From assembly GCA_023091735.1 (NCBI GenBank), contig JALKBU010000392.1, positions 1 to 43,511 on the forward strand: DNA of 43,511 nt, given 5' to 3'. A model generated the notes under the pieces. That model saw only the letters and a list, made by a program, of their open reading frames with translations, did not search any database and was not told the origin of the DNA. The stretch is from Trichomonas tenax. Its lineage: Eukaryota; Parabasalia; Trichomonadida; Trichomonadidae. Of the stretch, positions 1 to 10,656 are shown in pieces (positions within the stretch are counted from its first letter, which is position 1; every line of letters begins with the position of its first letter). A program made the translations under genes and the position numbers.

Positions 1-301
1 TTATCTCACCCTTTTTAACAAAAGATTATTTAATTTTTTTAATCATAAATACTTTTGTTGCATTTTTTCATTGAAATAGAGACTTAGAGCTATTTTAATT
101 CAGCAATTTATTTTCAAAATATATACAAATATTATGTACGAAGCAAAAACATATGTTAACAAAAATATTTGGCGGGAAAATTGTAAAAGTAACAGAAATA
201 TCATGGTCAGCAAATACACAACAGAAGTCATAGCAATAGGGGAAGTAGTGCTCCTTGTGGCGTTGCGGAAACCGCTCAAGTCCCGATAAATGTTTAATTT
301 G

Positions 302-1276
302 ATTCCAATTAATGTTACCCGTCGTATTTTATGAAAATTATGCAACACTATCAAAGAGAGATTCTATATCAGAATCAAATTATAATCAAGAATTAATAAT
401 ATTATTTTCTTTATTTATTGACTTAGCACAATCCAGTGCAACTAGAATTTCAGCATCATCAAGTGCTGCGCCATTTTTATTGAGTTCCTCAATTTTTTTA
501 AATTGCGGCAATCGCCAGGGACAAATTGGTGGGTCTGTTGCATTTTTAGGAAATAATGGAAAAAGTAATATTGAAAAAGTGTGTAGCATTCAAGATTACT
601 CCACAAATTTGGGTTATTTCTGTAGAATTAAAACCTCCACAACACAGACAAATTTATATAAACTTTCATCAAATATCAACTGTGATACTCCGTCTTCTGG
701 AGGAGAATGTGTAGTACTATCAAGAGGATCGTAATTCCTATCTCAATCCAATATATCGAAGTGTAGTTTTGTAGGTTTGGTGCATATCAACCTGAATATG
801 TAGACCAAAATTCAAATGTTTCGTTTTTTGTTGTTCAAAATTGCTCCAACAGGGAACATGATCTTACTAGATTTTCGTATAAAGCATCTGTTAATATTTC
901 AATGTCATATTTCATCCACATTAATAATCCACAATGTGATAGAGCTGTAATCGGATTGTCTGATGCATCAGGAAATATACTTATTGATAATTATGTAATA
1001 TATGGAAATACTGCACAGTATACATTATGTTTTGAATCTTCAGGATCAATAACTGTTAGTAATTCTTATATTCCTGATGAATCAACAAATAAACCATCTG
1101 TTATATTTATTAATCGGAATTCGACTAAGGAAATATTTAGTCCAAAGCAAATTTATACAAATTGTTATTATACTTCAAATCTTACTAACATTTTAAATTG
1201 TGCTGCATCATGCATTTACATTGGAGATTATAAATTCCAAGCATTGCAATTTGATTTGATGATGTTTTTCTTTTAA
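302..1276 (+). pseudogene. Broken surface-type repeat protein gene
   Basis: Two pieces of one coding relic. The first starts at ATG 312 and runs to a TAA at 732-734. The same frame stays protein-like past that stop to about 775, and the sense then moves to another frame that is open from 767 to 1276. The pieces carry short Cys/Gly/Asn-rich segments such as FLNCGNRQGQIGG and SNISKCSFVG, which resemble the right-handed beta-helix-like surface proteins of trichomonads. No signal peptide or membrane anchor is visible, so both ends seem to be lost. The stop and the frameshift are seen directly; the family is an inference from residue pattern. It lies tail-to-tail with the golgin gene. Confidence 0.5.
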
Positions 1277-1319
1277 ATTAGATAAAAATTTAATTTATAT
1301 ACAAACAATAAAACTAATA

Positions 1320-3212
1320 TTAATAACCAAGAGCACTTGCTGTCCTTGCAATAATTCCAGTTGATCTTTGATACTGCCTAAATACTGCAGCAGCTTGTTC
1401 TTTGTTGCAGCCAACTAAATCAAGGATCATTGGTATAAATCCGAGTCGTGTTGCTTCATCATCAGTAAAGAATTGCAAAAGGACTCTTCGCAAATAAGTG
1501 ATTCTGACAATTTTATCGCTAATCATTATTTGATCATCTTCAGAGCCTTTTGGAAGAACATCAACAATTTCAAAATCTTCATTTGATAAAACAAGTTTTC
1601 TTCTAATGAATTGTTCAAATAGTTTCTTATTTTCGGCTTTTAGCTCTAGATACATTTGGTTTGATTTCTCGAGTAATTGCGTAACTTTCATGAGCTGTTG
1701 TTTTGATTCAGGAGATGATTGAATTTCATCCAATTGTTTACGGAGTTCTTCATTTTCTTTCTTCATGTTTTCCATTGCATCGTTGCTGACTGTGCTATCA
1801 CGCAATGTTGATATTTGTTCTCCTAAATCATTGATTGTTTTATTCTTTTCTTGGATTTCAGTTTCACATCTTTCTTCATTTTTCATTGATCGACTGAGTA
1901 AAACTTTTAATTTCGATATTGTATCATCTTTATCGCTTAATGTTTTCTCAAATGTTTCAAGTGATTCATTTTTGAGTTTTAATTCTTCTTCAACTTGAAT
2001 TAACATCAATTGCGTTCCTTTAAGTTGTTCTGACGTTTGCAAATACGCTAAACTTGTTTTATCATGAATTAAAGTTTTGCTGTCGAAATTATCAATTTCA
2101 TTCTTTTGATTGTTGATAGTTTCATTTAATTTACCAACTTCTTCTTTGTATTTACTTATTTCTTCATTTAATTGCGTAATTTCATTTGTTTTCGTTTTGA
2201 TTTCTTCATTTAACTTCGAAATTTCATTTTCTAATTCTTCATTAGCATTTTGCTTCTCAGCGTTTTCACGTTGACTGTTTGCAGTTAATTCCTTAATTTG
2301 CAGCTTAAGTTGGTTGATTTGGTTCTTTGCTTTTGTATTATTTGTTTCTATTAATTGAACAAGTTGATTTTGTTCACCAGTCATTCTTTCAATGATTCCT
2401 TTTTGATTTTCATATTTAGTTGTCAATTCTTGAAGTTTTGAATTCATATCTGTTTTCTGATTCTTTAAATCATCAATTTCGAATGAAAATTTATTGAAAT
2501 CTGTTTGAAGAATCGTCAATTCATCAATTTTATGATCTAATTCTTCTTTTGTACTTTGATATTGCTGCTGCATTACATTATTTTCTTGTTTTTGAGACGA
2601 AATCAAATTTTGAAACGCAATATTTTTATCTGTTAAATCTTTGATCTGTTTTTGCATATCATCAATGATTTCGTGGTATTTTTGAGACTCTTTTTGTTCC
2701 TCTTCTTCATTTTTATTTTTTTCAGATTTTGCATTTAATTGTAATTGTAAAGAAGATATTGTATTTTCTTGGCTTTGTAGTTTTAATTTCAACAAAGTAA
2801 GTTCTTGTTCCAAATCTTGAATATTTTTATTTTTTGATTCAATTATTTGCGAATTTTCGGAGTTTTTCTGTTTAAATTCGATCTCAAGTTCACTATTAAG
2901 TCTGTTCTGGTCATCCAACATCGATTGAAGCGTCTGGCACTTTAATTGAAGAGCTTCAATTTCTTCATTCGTTGGTTGTTGAGTTTTTTCCGATACTTGC
3001 AGTAGTTCTGTCAATGATTGAATCTTTGTATTCGAGCATTCGAGTTCCATCTGCTTTTGTTGCAAAGATTGTTGCATTTGTGCACATAAATCGCGATATT
3101 TCTTATTTGAAGCCGACTCTTTCTCTTGGACTTTCGTCAGAGTGATGCAGATTTCCTGGAGTTTGAGAACATCCGTTTGATTCCGAATCGACGCTTCATT
3201 CAAAACACTCAT
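1320..3212 (-). CDS. Coiled-coil golgin with C-terminal GRIP-like domain
   Basis: A protein of about 630 aa, almost entirely Glu/Gln/Lys/Asn-rich heptad coiled coil from near the N-terminus to about residue 520. It ends in a compact non-coiled domain with ITYLRRVLLQFF and a following helix pair, a good match to the GRIP domain, whose conserved Tyr helps bind Arl1-GTP on trans-Golgi membranes. The likely role is a Golgi tether. I chose ATG 3212 (MSVLNEASIRNQ). Upstream in-frame ATGs at 3350 and nearby would add a non-heptad, aromatic-rich stretch (PPFYFFVIW) that looks untranslated. No clear Inr was seen upstream. The coiled coil is certain; the GRIP assignment is by eye. Confidence 0.72.
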   Translation of the reverse strand: MSVLNEASIRNQTDVLKLQEICITLTKVQEKESASNKKYRDLCAQMQQSLQQKQMELECSNTKIQSLTELLQVSEKTQQPTNEEIEALQLKCQTLQSMLDDQNRLNSELEIEFKQKNSENSQIIESKNKNIQDLEQELTLLKLKLQSQENTISSLQLQLNAKSEKNKNEEEEQKESQKYHEIIDDMQKQIKDLTDKNIAFQNLISSQKQENNVMQQQYQSTKEELDHKIDELTILQTDFNKFSFEIDDLKNQKTDMNSKLQELTTKYENQKGIIERMTGEQNQLVQLIETNNTKAKNQINQLKLQIKELTANSQRENAEKQNANEELENEISKLNEEIKTKTNEITQLNEEISKYKEEVGKLNETINNQKNEIDNFDSKTLIHDKTSLAYLQTSEQLKGTQLMLIQVEEELKLKNESLETFEKTLSDKDDTISKLKVLLSRSMKNEERCETEIQEKNKTINDLGEQISTLRDSTVSNDAMENMKKENEELRKQLDEIQSSPESKQQLMKVTQLLEKSNQMYLELKAENKKLFEQFIRRKLVLSNEDFEIVDVLPKGSEDDQIMISDKIVRITYLRRVLLQFFTDDEATRLGFIPMILDLVGCNKEQAAAVFRQYQRSTGIIARTASALGY

Positions 3213-4164
3213 TTTCCAAATTACAAAAAAATAAAACGGGGGAACTTTACTTTTTGGTTTGTCGGCCATATAAAACTTCATGGAGAGAGACACTGCTTTG
3301 CACACTCTTCTGCAAAGCTCGATATATATATGCATCAGTACTGCCTCCATATGATAGAATACACTATGACTCTAAAAAATTTGTCACGATCTAGAAATTT
3401 CGAAATTAAAATCAATCTCGTCAGAACATAGCGCCACGTCTTACGAAGAGGTACATCAGCAACATACTATGATTGCCGCCTTCAAAAGTGGTCAAAAAAA
3501 CGCAATTTTCAGAACTTCAAAATTTAGAAATAACTTGAAGATGCTGCTTAATCCCTCAGATCGCAGACACTCCGCATATTGCAAACATCCTAAGCTTTAT
3601 AGATTACAATTTTAATTTTTCGAGATACGATCTAGAAATGCAAAATAATTTTTATAACCTCTGCATTTGATATCACACGTATACCAGATAGGATATATCT
3701 ATTAATACTATTTGATTATATTTGTATTTGGAGAGTTAATACAATTTACTTATATTTTTCTCTCAATAAAATCATCATTTATATACTACCAATAATCTAC
3801 CATTCGTCTATATATTATACATTCATGTGAGTTTTTTGAAAATATCTTAAGATTAAAATTCAAAATTTTTCTTACTCCAAAATTAGTTTTGATATAAATT
3901 TTGTTTTATCGATTATACTTGCTGACTATAGACGAAATGAGAGCGAATAAACTGCCGAGTGAAAAAAATCGCGTGTTTCAGCCGAATTTACGCTTTTCGA
4001 AAAAGTGAAAAGTGTGTCCTGAGTTCCATGTCCAGTGTTCTCAGGTATATGTCTATTTTAAAAAAAGTTTTTGCATCCCCAATACTTTGGGAGAAGTGGG
4101 ATCTACAATTTTTTGTGTTTGTTATGAGTTTTTGGCGTAAAAATCAACTAAGTATGCGGCACTT
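3213..4164. other. Non-coding AT-rich spacer
   Basis: Upstream region of the golgin gene. I see no convincing coding sequence, RNA gene or repeat. Short open frames here begin at non-ATG codons and have no family signature. Confidence 0.5.
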
Positions 4165-4528
4165 ACGCATTTTCCAATGGTGTATTTTTTTTGGACATAC
4201 GCAAAACCATTACGCACTTGCGATTCGTAAAATAAAAGTATTTTTTTTATTTTAGGCAGACAAAGTTAAAATGGCAATTTCATTAAACGGTAAATATACT
4301 TCATAATACCTCTTGCCATAGAATCAGTCATAAAATATATTACTTTCCTATCAATAATCCATAGTGCGTGTTCAATTGTAAAACTCACTGAATTTTTTGT
4401 ACGGTGTGCATAATTGATAGTACGCACAGGCCAAATAAGTTCTGAAAATCGACCAGACATGTTCAATTTTTATATAGCCTACAAAGTGTGCGTACTCAGA
4501 ACTATATGCACTTAAGAAGTTTGTGCGT
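4165..4528. other. Cluster of ACGCA/TGCGT motifs
   Basis: Seven copies of the pentamer ACGCA or its complement lie in 364 bases: 4165, 4199, 4212, 4365, 4422, 4489 and 4524. Two share the longer context GTGCGTGTTCAA (about 4366 and 4525). The surrounding DNA is AT-rich, so this density is unexpected. No tandem period is visible. It could be a protein-binding cluster or a decayed repeat. A weak minus-strand frame covers part of it but starts at TTG. Confidence 0.4.
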
Positions 4529-4651
4529 GTTCAAATATTTTTTGCTGCAAAATAGCTATATTAATTGTGCTGCATCTAAAATATGTCAAAGCATTCAAAT
4601 AAAAAATGTAACATTCAATTATGTTTTGGTGGATGATTTTACAGGGGTGGG

Positions 4652-4702
4652 ATTGGGAGGGGCCCTCCCCAATAGAACCGAGCGTTCCGCAAAGCGGCAC
4701 GC
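4652..4702. other. Two adjacent GC-rich hairpins followed by a T-rich tract
   Basis: The first hairpin is ATTGGGAGGG (4652-4661), one base, then CCCTCCC with a bulged C and AAT (4663-4673). The second pairs GCG-TT-CCGC (4682-4690) with GCGG-CA-CGC (4694-4702) around an AAA loop. A T-rich run follows at about 4711. This GC-rich block is foreign in base use to its surroundings. Similar punctuation occurs next to the Maverick-like relics elsewhere in the window, so it may be the remnant of such an element's gene end. That link is an inference. Confidence 0.55.
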
Positions 4703-4712
4703 GAGGACGATT

Positions 4713-5637
4713 TTTTATTGAATAAAATATAACGTATTTTGCGTATAACCGCCACATGCTTAAAATCAACTCTTTTGAAAATTCTAATCCAGCCAAACAA
4801 ATTGACTATATTCATAGGTTGCATATTTCTTATTATCTTGCATTTCAATTTTTTTCGCTTTTATAGAGTTATTCAAGTTACACAGCCTTGATTTTTTATT
4901 TTCCTCTATAGATTCCGATTCAGAATCGTTCGGCCTATCTATGAATTTGCTTAAATTGATCTGTACTTTGCTATTGGTCACTATATTCAAGCAAGAAACA
5001 ATTTTGATACCCCAATTTTGCAAAAAAATGACGGATGTCAAAATTGTGATATGTGAGTGACTTATAATCGAAATAGAAACTTCAAACCATAGCTATAATG
5101 CTTAAATTTGATAGGATTTATAATGATGTTATTATAACATTTCAACTCATTCTCTATCTTTCTGCGCTAAACACACTCTTGCACACCCTATATTATCATG
5201 TCATCTGATCCATATCCAAATATTGGTCGAGTTCCATTTTAAAACTCAATCTCATAACAAACTTTTCCTCTCTCGAATGATTCTTCTGAAATACAAGTAT
5301 ACCATGGTTTCGGAAATAAAGAAAAATTAGTCCCATCTCGTTCCCATGCTGAGAATTTCTTGAAGACTATTTTGCATTGTAAATGATGTCACTTTTTAAT
5401 AAGGTTACTTTCTGTCTTTAATGATGAGATATAGAATTAAAAATTTCGTCTCTTGAAATAAACATCTGTTATTAAACACACCTTTATAATTACAAAAATC
5501 TGTCAGTGAACAAATTTGTGTTATTGTGATGATGTTAGCTGTTCAAAAAGGGTTGTTTTACGCTTCATTTAATCCTTTATTTGGAAGCCTTTTGAACAAA
5601 CTTAGATTTGTATTTAAATACAAATTAATAAACTCAA
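4713..5637. other. Spacer with only weak coding traces
   Basis: A minus-strand open frame at 4784-5038 encodes a Ser/Glu-rich stretch (DSESESIEENKKSR) but has no ATG and no recognised family. It may be a relic. Nothing else in this stretch is supportable. An AGTCCCAT octamer at about 5329 matches the inverted end of the 19-bp repeat that flanks the transposase gene, but the match does not extend. Confidence 0.3.
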
Positions 5638-5656
5638 TTTCAAAATATGGGACTGT
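5638..5656 (+). repeat. 19-bp direct repeat, left copy
   Basis: TTTCAAAATATGGGACTGT, identical to the copy at 7916-7934 on the same strand. It ends 27 bases before the transposase start codon. Tc1/mariner ends should be inverted, so a direct pair is unexpected. Confidence 0.75.
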
Positions 5657-5683
5657 CTCAATTTTTTATGGTTTCTTCTTCTC

Positions 5684-7691
5684 ATGAGTGCAAGGAGAAG
5701 AGGGAAACAAAACATTCCAGATCGAACACTTTTGAAGGCTATTGCTGAAGGATTATCCAATGATAAACTTAAAAAACGCTATCATTGCGGCGGAACTCGA
5801 TTACGAAATCTAAGAAAGGAAATCTTCAAGCTCACTTATGGAAATCGTATAATCAGATACAACTTTGAAAGGAAGATTCGTCATACGAAACTTTATTTCC
5901 GCAAATTTTATTATTCTGATGAATGTCGCATCGAATTCAGACCAGACAACAAAAAAGTGGAGGAGTCGAAAATCATCTGATTTGTATGCGTCAGGTGTTC
6001 ACAAACCAAACAAACCAATAGAAATTATGGTATATAGTGTCATTGGCTATAATTTCAAGTCAGAACTTGTCTGGATCAATGTAAGATTCAATGCGAAAGT
6101 TCACATCAAAAACATTTAGGCTTCTCAAGCCATCGAAAGATGTGATAGAAAGCATGGACCTAGCCAATACTTTTTAGTACAAGATGGAGCTCCATATCAT
6201 AATGCAGATTCGGAAATGAAGAAAGTGGTTGCAAAAGTCCGCCTTCTTTTTGGATGGTCTCCAAATAGCCAAGATCTTAATCCGATTGAGATGGTTTGAG
6301 CGATAATCAAAAAGAGGCTCGGGAAATACAGAACGTTGCCATAAACTCAACTCGAATTATGAAAAAGAGTTAATTTCATTTGGCGTCACATTCCATTTCG
6401 TACAATCAATGCTTTATTTGACCAATTTCAACGTCGTTGCGTTTATGTTATTCTCCGTCATGGAGGATCAATCAATGACTTGCTGCAGAACAAAAAGCGT
6501 GCTTTTGAAGTAATTCGTCAAAAAAGAGCAGAAGATACTGTTCCAATTTTACAGGAATATGGAGAAGATTCAAATCAAAGAGAAATTCTTGACAAAATAA
6601 TGAATAAATTAAAAGATTATATTGAAATAATACAAATTCAAAATACTGTAGAAGATGGAATAACAAGGAAGATAAATGATGCATAAAATAAACGCCATAA
6701 CTTTCCGGGAGTTATTGCTTCTGTTCCACAAATCGATTCAACAGGTGATGCTGCTCCACAACGCGATGCAACAGATGATGATGCTCCACAACATAATGCA
6801 AAAAACAAAAGCCGCAAAGTTCAAATTCTTCCACCTTTACCCGACGAATTCTCTCATTTCCCTCCACGTCCAATACTAACTTCACTTGTTTCAGTTGATC
6901 AAAATCCACATGTTATATACGAGAGTTTATCTAACAAGGTTGATGAGCTTCTCAATGAAATTGTTGAACGTTTGGCTGACTATACTCTCGAAGAAGATCG
7001 AAAACCAATTGATGACAGAATTGACGAATATAACCAACTGCAAAAATTGAATAATCGTATTGGCGATGTTCGCAACATAATGGTCAACAAAGTTAGCAAG
7101 AGGATTGAAGAATCTGAAAGGCTGGAGGCATGTCCTATTATACAGATTAGGATGAACATAATTGCCGAAGAAAAAACAAAATATCTTCAAATTTTTGATG
7201 AATTCAATCAATTCAAACGATCTCATCCAGCTCAAAACCACATTGATGCACAGACTGTTGCTGATATTGATCCTAAAGAGATATTTAAAAGTTTAACAAG
7301 AATGCTCTCTGCATTCGATAAGCTGCAGTTGCTTTTCGATTTGCAAGATGAGCTGTTAAGATTGAATATGATTGCTTATAATATAAGCGGTGAAGAAATT
7401 CGCGATCAGCTTCATGTAATATTATGTAACATTAAACCTGACATTCCAGTTAATATTCGCATTGATTTGCAGCACTTATTTGACAAGTTGCAAAATGAAA
7501 ACGAACAGCGTAAGAATGATGCTGAAGAGAAAGAAATCAGAACAAAACAACAACTCGATGATTTAATATTTCAGCATACATCTCTTGTTGCGAATATCGA
7601 TGATGAGCGTCGTCAAAACGAGAGAGAAATTGAAGATCTCGAAAAGCGCTTGTTCGAAGAAGACACATCTGATATGAGTGATGATGCGTAA
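5684..7691 (+). pseudogene. Tc1/mariner-type DDE transposase with long C-terminal extension, broken
   Basis: It starts at ATG 5684 with a basic helix-turn-helix-like N-terminus. The catalytic segments are visible in order: YSDECRIEF (first Asp), FLVQDGAPYHN (second Asp) and SQDLNPIEM (third acidic residue), the layout of IS630/Tc1/mariner transposases. The frame shifts once near 5955. In-frame stops follow at 6117 (TAG), 6297 (TGA), 6342 (TAA), 6360 (TGA) and 6684 (TAA). After that the same frame stays open to 7691. The full frame would be about 669 codons, against roughly 340 aa for typical family members. The extra C-terminal half has a Pro/Asp/Gln-rich linker and then a charged, helical, coiled-coil-like region. 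The transposase class is well supported; the extension's role is unknown. Confidence 0.85.
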
Positions 7692-8428
7692 GAGCAGAAA
7701 TCAAGGCTGATCACAGCTGATTTATATCTTATTGTCTTTGTATTTGTTTTCAAAACATGTTTTGAAAAGTATTGATGGAAATTCATAACGTGATTAGCCA
7801 ACAGATTTGACTTTTTTCTTTTTTCATAGTATCATCTACATCTCCATGCAGTAGTATAGCTGTCATTCTTGTTTGCAGATTTTGGCACACTCCTAAGGTA
7901 CTAAAAAACTAAAAGTTTCAAAATATGGGACTGTACTTTTTTATTTTTTGAATGAAACGCATAGAATTTTCTATGAGTACCCTGATTTTTTTCTCAGTTC
8001 TATATTTTGAACATCAGTTAGCAAATACATTTTGAACATTTCTGGTAATTTTTATTAAATTAGATTAAAAATCGAAAGCATAATCACCCCACCGTTGTTA
8101 ATGCTATTGAAAGAGTGATACTTGTTATACTGGAACAATTAGCGAATGCATTTTTGAAAGCATATTCACCATTTTTCGAAATTATGAATTATATTAACTT
8201 ATAATCGTTTTAGAAGAGAAAATAATCATAAACAAATATAATACCAATTTTTGCGCATTTTTCATGCGCTTTGCGCCTGTAAAACGCTCGAAAACTCGTA
8301 AGTTTAATCATGGAAAGACATCTGCACATATTTCATTGAAATCCTTTATGCTATAAACCCGAATATTGTTTTAGAAGAGCTATAAATGATTTAGGCAATA
8401 GTTTATAGTTTACAAAGTTCTATAATTT
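7692..8428. other. Spacer between transposase relic and coiled-coil gene
   Basis: AT-rich with no supportable gene. It contains the right copy of the 19-bp repeat, whose reverse complement reads TACAGTCCCATATTTTG, a plausible Tc1/mariner-like terminus next to a TA dinucleotide. Confidence 0.45.
7916..7934 (+). repeat. 19-bp direct repeat, right copy
   Basis: Identical to 5638-5656. It is followed by an A, so its end on the complement reads TACAGTCCC, which resembles the right terminus of a Tc1/mariner element and may mark the transposon's end. Confidence 0.75.
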
Positions 8429-9697
8429 TCATGGATTAAGTTTGTTGCGACGACTTATCGATCTAGCTGTGCTCCTGAATGATCTCGTTGATCGAGGTGA
8501 TTCAATCATTCCATTCTCCAACACAGCATCACTGCTATACATGTTTGATACTCTGTTCGGAGTTCCGAATACAGCAAGTGCGTTAGGAGGTGCTCCAAGT
8601 GTCTTCAAAGCATCAACTTCTGTTATAGCACCAGAGACTTGTGTGACTTCTCTTCCGCAAGCAATACATTTCACAGCACCAACAGAAGATGTCGTATACG
8701 GATCCTGCATCATGCTATTGATGATATCCATAACATCCTGACGAGTGAGGCCCTTTCTAAGAGCGTTCTTGAGCTGGGAAAGATCTCCATCCATCGATTG
8801 CAGAGAGTTTCTCAACGTTTCAAGGAGATTTGTAATTCCACTCACATCGGGCATCGTTTCACTCATATCATTGATTCTGTCGTGCATTGAGTAAAGATAT
8901 CCCTGAAGCATTGGAACCATTTGGTAAATGTAATCAACAGCTTCGACAACATCATTAAATTTGTGTAATTCAGGTAAATCTGGTCTATTTTCCCAATTTG
9001 CTTTGAATTTAGGACGTGGACCGATACAGGAGAGATCAATTTCCTTGTTTACAACTGTGTTTATCACTTCTTGTTTGACTTCTGGTTCGCGAATAACCGT
9101 TTCTTCAACTTTTCTGTTTTGTAGCTCTGTAATTTTGTCGTCATGGTCTTTTATGTTGTCGTGAATCTTCTTGAACGTGTTTACAATGTAAGCTGTCGTG
9201 TTATTCAAATTTTCACGCAAATTTTGATCGAGAGGAGCCGCTCTGTTGTTGATAGCGGCATAAGCTCCGGTCATTATTTCGAGATAATTGTTTGATTTTT
9301 GAATATCGCGAGTGTTATTATTAACGTTCGCCTCTAATATCTTCACTTTTTCTTCTAATTGTCCAATTTGTTTTTCGAATGATTCACTGTCGAACTTTGG
9401 AGTATTGCTTTGTATTTTTCCTGGTAAATTGTTGATTTCATCGTGGAATTGTTCCAATCTCTTGTTCATTGATGCTTCTAAGTCATTCAAATAGTTCTGC
9501 AAGTCACTGATCTTCTTGTCGTAGTCATTTTTGATGCCTTCTTTCATCCTATCGATATCTGTAAATGAAGGCCTGTCTCTCAGGAGCCTTCTAAGCTCGT
9601 CTATCTCCTCCTGGTGCCTATTTAGGTCCGCGGAGTGGCTGTTTAGAACCTTTCTGACGCCGCTGTCGTCAAAAGAAAAGCGAAAAAGCTCTTCCAT
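8429..9697 (-). CDS. Coiled-coil protein with DUF4795-like C-terminal region
   Basis: A 422-aa protein with ATG at 9697. Residues about 10-210 are heptad-like coiled coil (EEIDELRRLLRD, LEEKVKILEANV). A second helical part follows. After it come GLTRQDVMDIINSMMQ and then VKCIACGREV, a CxxC knuckle followed by Ala/Gly-rich sequence and a Ser/Arg-rich tail. Coiled coil followed by a CxxC segment recalls the DUF4795 region of QRICH2-type sperm and ciliary proteins, so an axonemal or cytoskeletal role is plausible. That family link is from memory and only moderate; the coiled coil is clear. No Inr was recognised upstream. Confidence 0.6.
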   Translation of the reverse strand: MEELFRFSFDDSGVRKVLNSHSADLNRHQEEIDELRRLLRDRPSFTDIDRMKEGIKNDYDKKISDLQNYLNDLEASMNKRLEQFHDEINNLPGKIQSNTPKFDSESFEKQIGQLEEKVKILEANVNNNTRDIQKSNNYLEIMTGAYAAINNRAAPLDQNLRENLNNTTAYIVNTFKKIHDNIKDHDDKITELQNRKVEETVIREPEVKQEVINTVVNKEIDLSCIGPRPKFKANWENRPDLPELHKFNDVVEAVDYIYQMVPMLQGYLYSMHDRINDMSETMPDVSGITNLLETLRNSLQSMDGDLSQLKNALRKGLTRQDVMDIINSMMQDPYTTSSVGAVKCIACGREVTQVSGAITEVDALKTLGAPPNALAVFGTPNRVSNMYSSDAVLENGMIESPRSTRSFRSTARSISRRNKLNP

Positions 9698-10656
9698 AAA
9701 TTTTTATACTTTTATATTGCGGAATAAATAAGGTTATTCGTTATTTCAAATTTTTCATCTATAATTGGAACTTTTTGCCTTAACTTTTCGAATGTCTCTA
9801 TAGTTTCACTTTTCCAAATATATCTTCGTTAAAATTCGAAGGTTTTATCACAAAAAATCAAATTTGTAAAAATGTTGGACTCCTTAATCGCTAACTCCGC
9901 TGCATGAGCTTGCAGAGGCATCAATCATGTGACAACAATACAGATTCATAGAGCACATGATATCCACAACAGAAATGTTCTTCAATATCTAATTTTGTGA
10001 ATTGAATCAATTTAATTTTTGACTTTACTTAGCTCTTCTCTCCTCGCTTAGTTTTGCATCACATGCCATACATCATACTACTCTAACCACACATTAAAAC
10101 TCATTCCATTTCGAGACTGATATCTTATGGTATTAGATTTTCGTGGCAAAGTTCGGCATTATATACATATACACGAGTATAGTGATATATCGAACTCTCA
10201 CTCCAAAATATTTTTTTTTGATTCACATACCAATTTTTACATATGACATATCATAAAGTTTATTTGTCAATAAGCATACGATATCAAAATGCTTGTTATA
10301 GCCGATTCATTTCAAATATAAACTTTAAATAACTATTGTAGTATCATTCGTACATATTTCTACACTATAGATTCATATTAATTTTCATCAAACAACTTGA
10401 AATCAACTTTGTTATCCAAGGAAAGGAAATTTTTGAATTTGAACATCTCTTTTCAATGATAATTAAAATTGAAGCTATTGCAACCTTTCCCAAGTGAATC
10501 AATTTATTTTAATAAATTTTTTATCCAAAGAAAACTTTGAGATAACAATAAACGAATTTCTGACATGGACGTTTCCCTTGAAATAAATCAGACCTGTGTG
10601 TTTACAATTAGAAAAGTTGATTAGAATTGGTTTATTTTAAATGTTGAATAAAAGAA
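9698..10656. other. AT-rich intergenic region
   Basis: Lies between the start of the coiled-coil gene and the end of the phosphatase gene. I found no coding relic, RNA gene or strong repeat. Confidence 0.5.

Noticed and set aside
1..301. Minus-strand frame at 100-354
   Set aside because: AT-rich, hydrophobic low-complexity product overlapping the relic; no support.
3126..3431. Plus-strand frame across the golgin start
   Set aside because: Overlaps the N-terminal coding region on the opposite strand and has no family signal.
5325..5345. Left inverted end of the Tc1/mariner-type element
   Set aside because: Only AGTCCCAT matches the inverted right end; the similarity stops after eight bases, which could be chance.
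6972..7691. A separate gene starting inside the transposase extension at 6972
   Set aside because: The frame begins with TTG there and continues uninterrupted from upstream; no ATG or initiator supports a new start.
8442..8890. Plus-strand frames opposite the coiled-coil gene
   Set aside because: Shadows of the minus-strand coding sequence with no independent signature.
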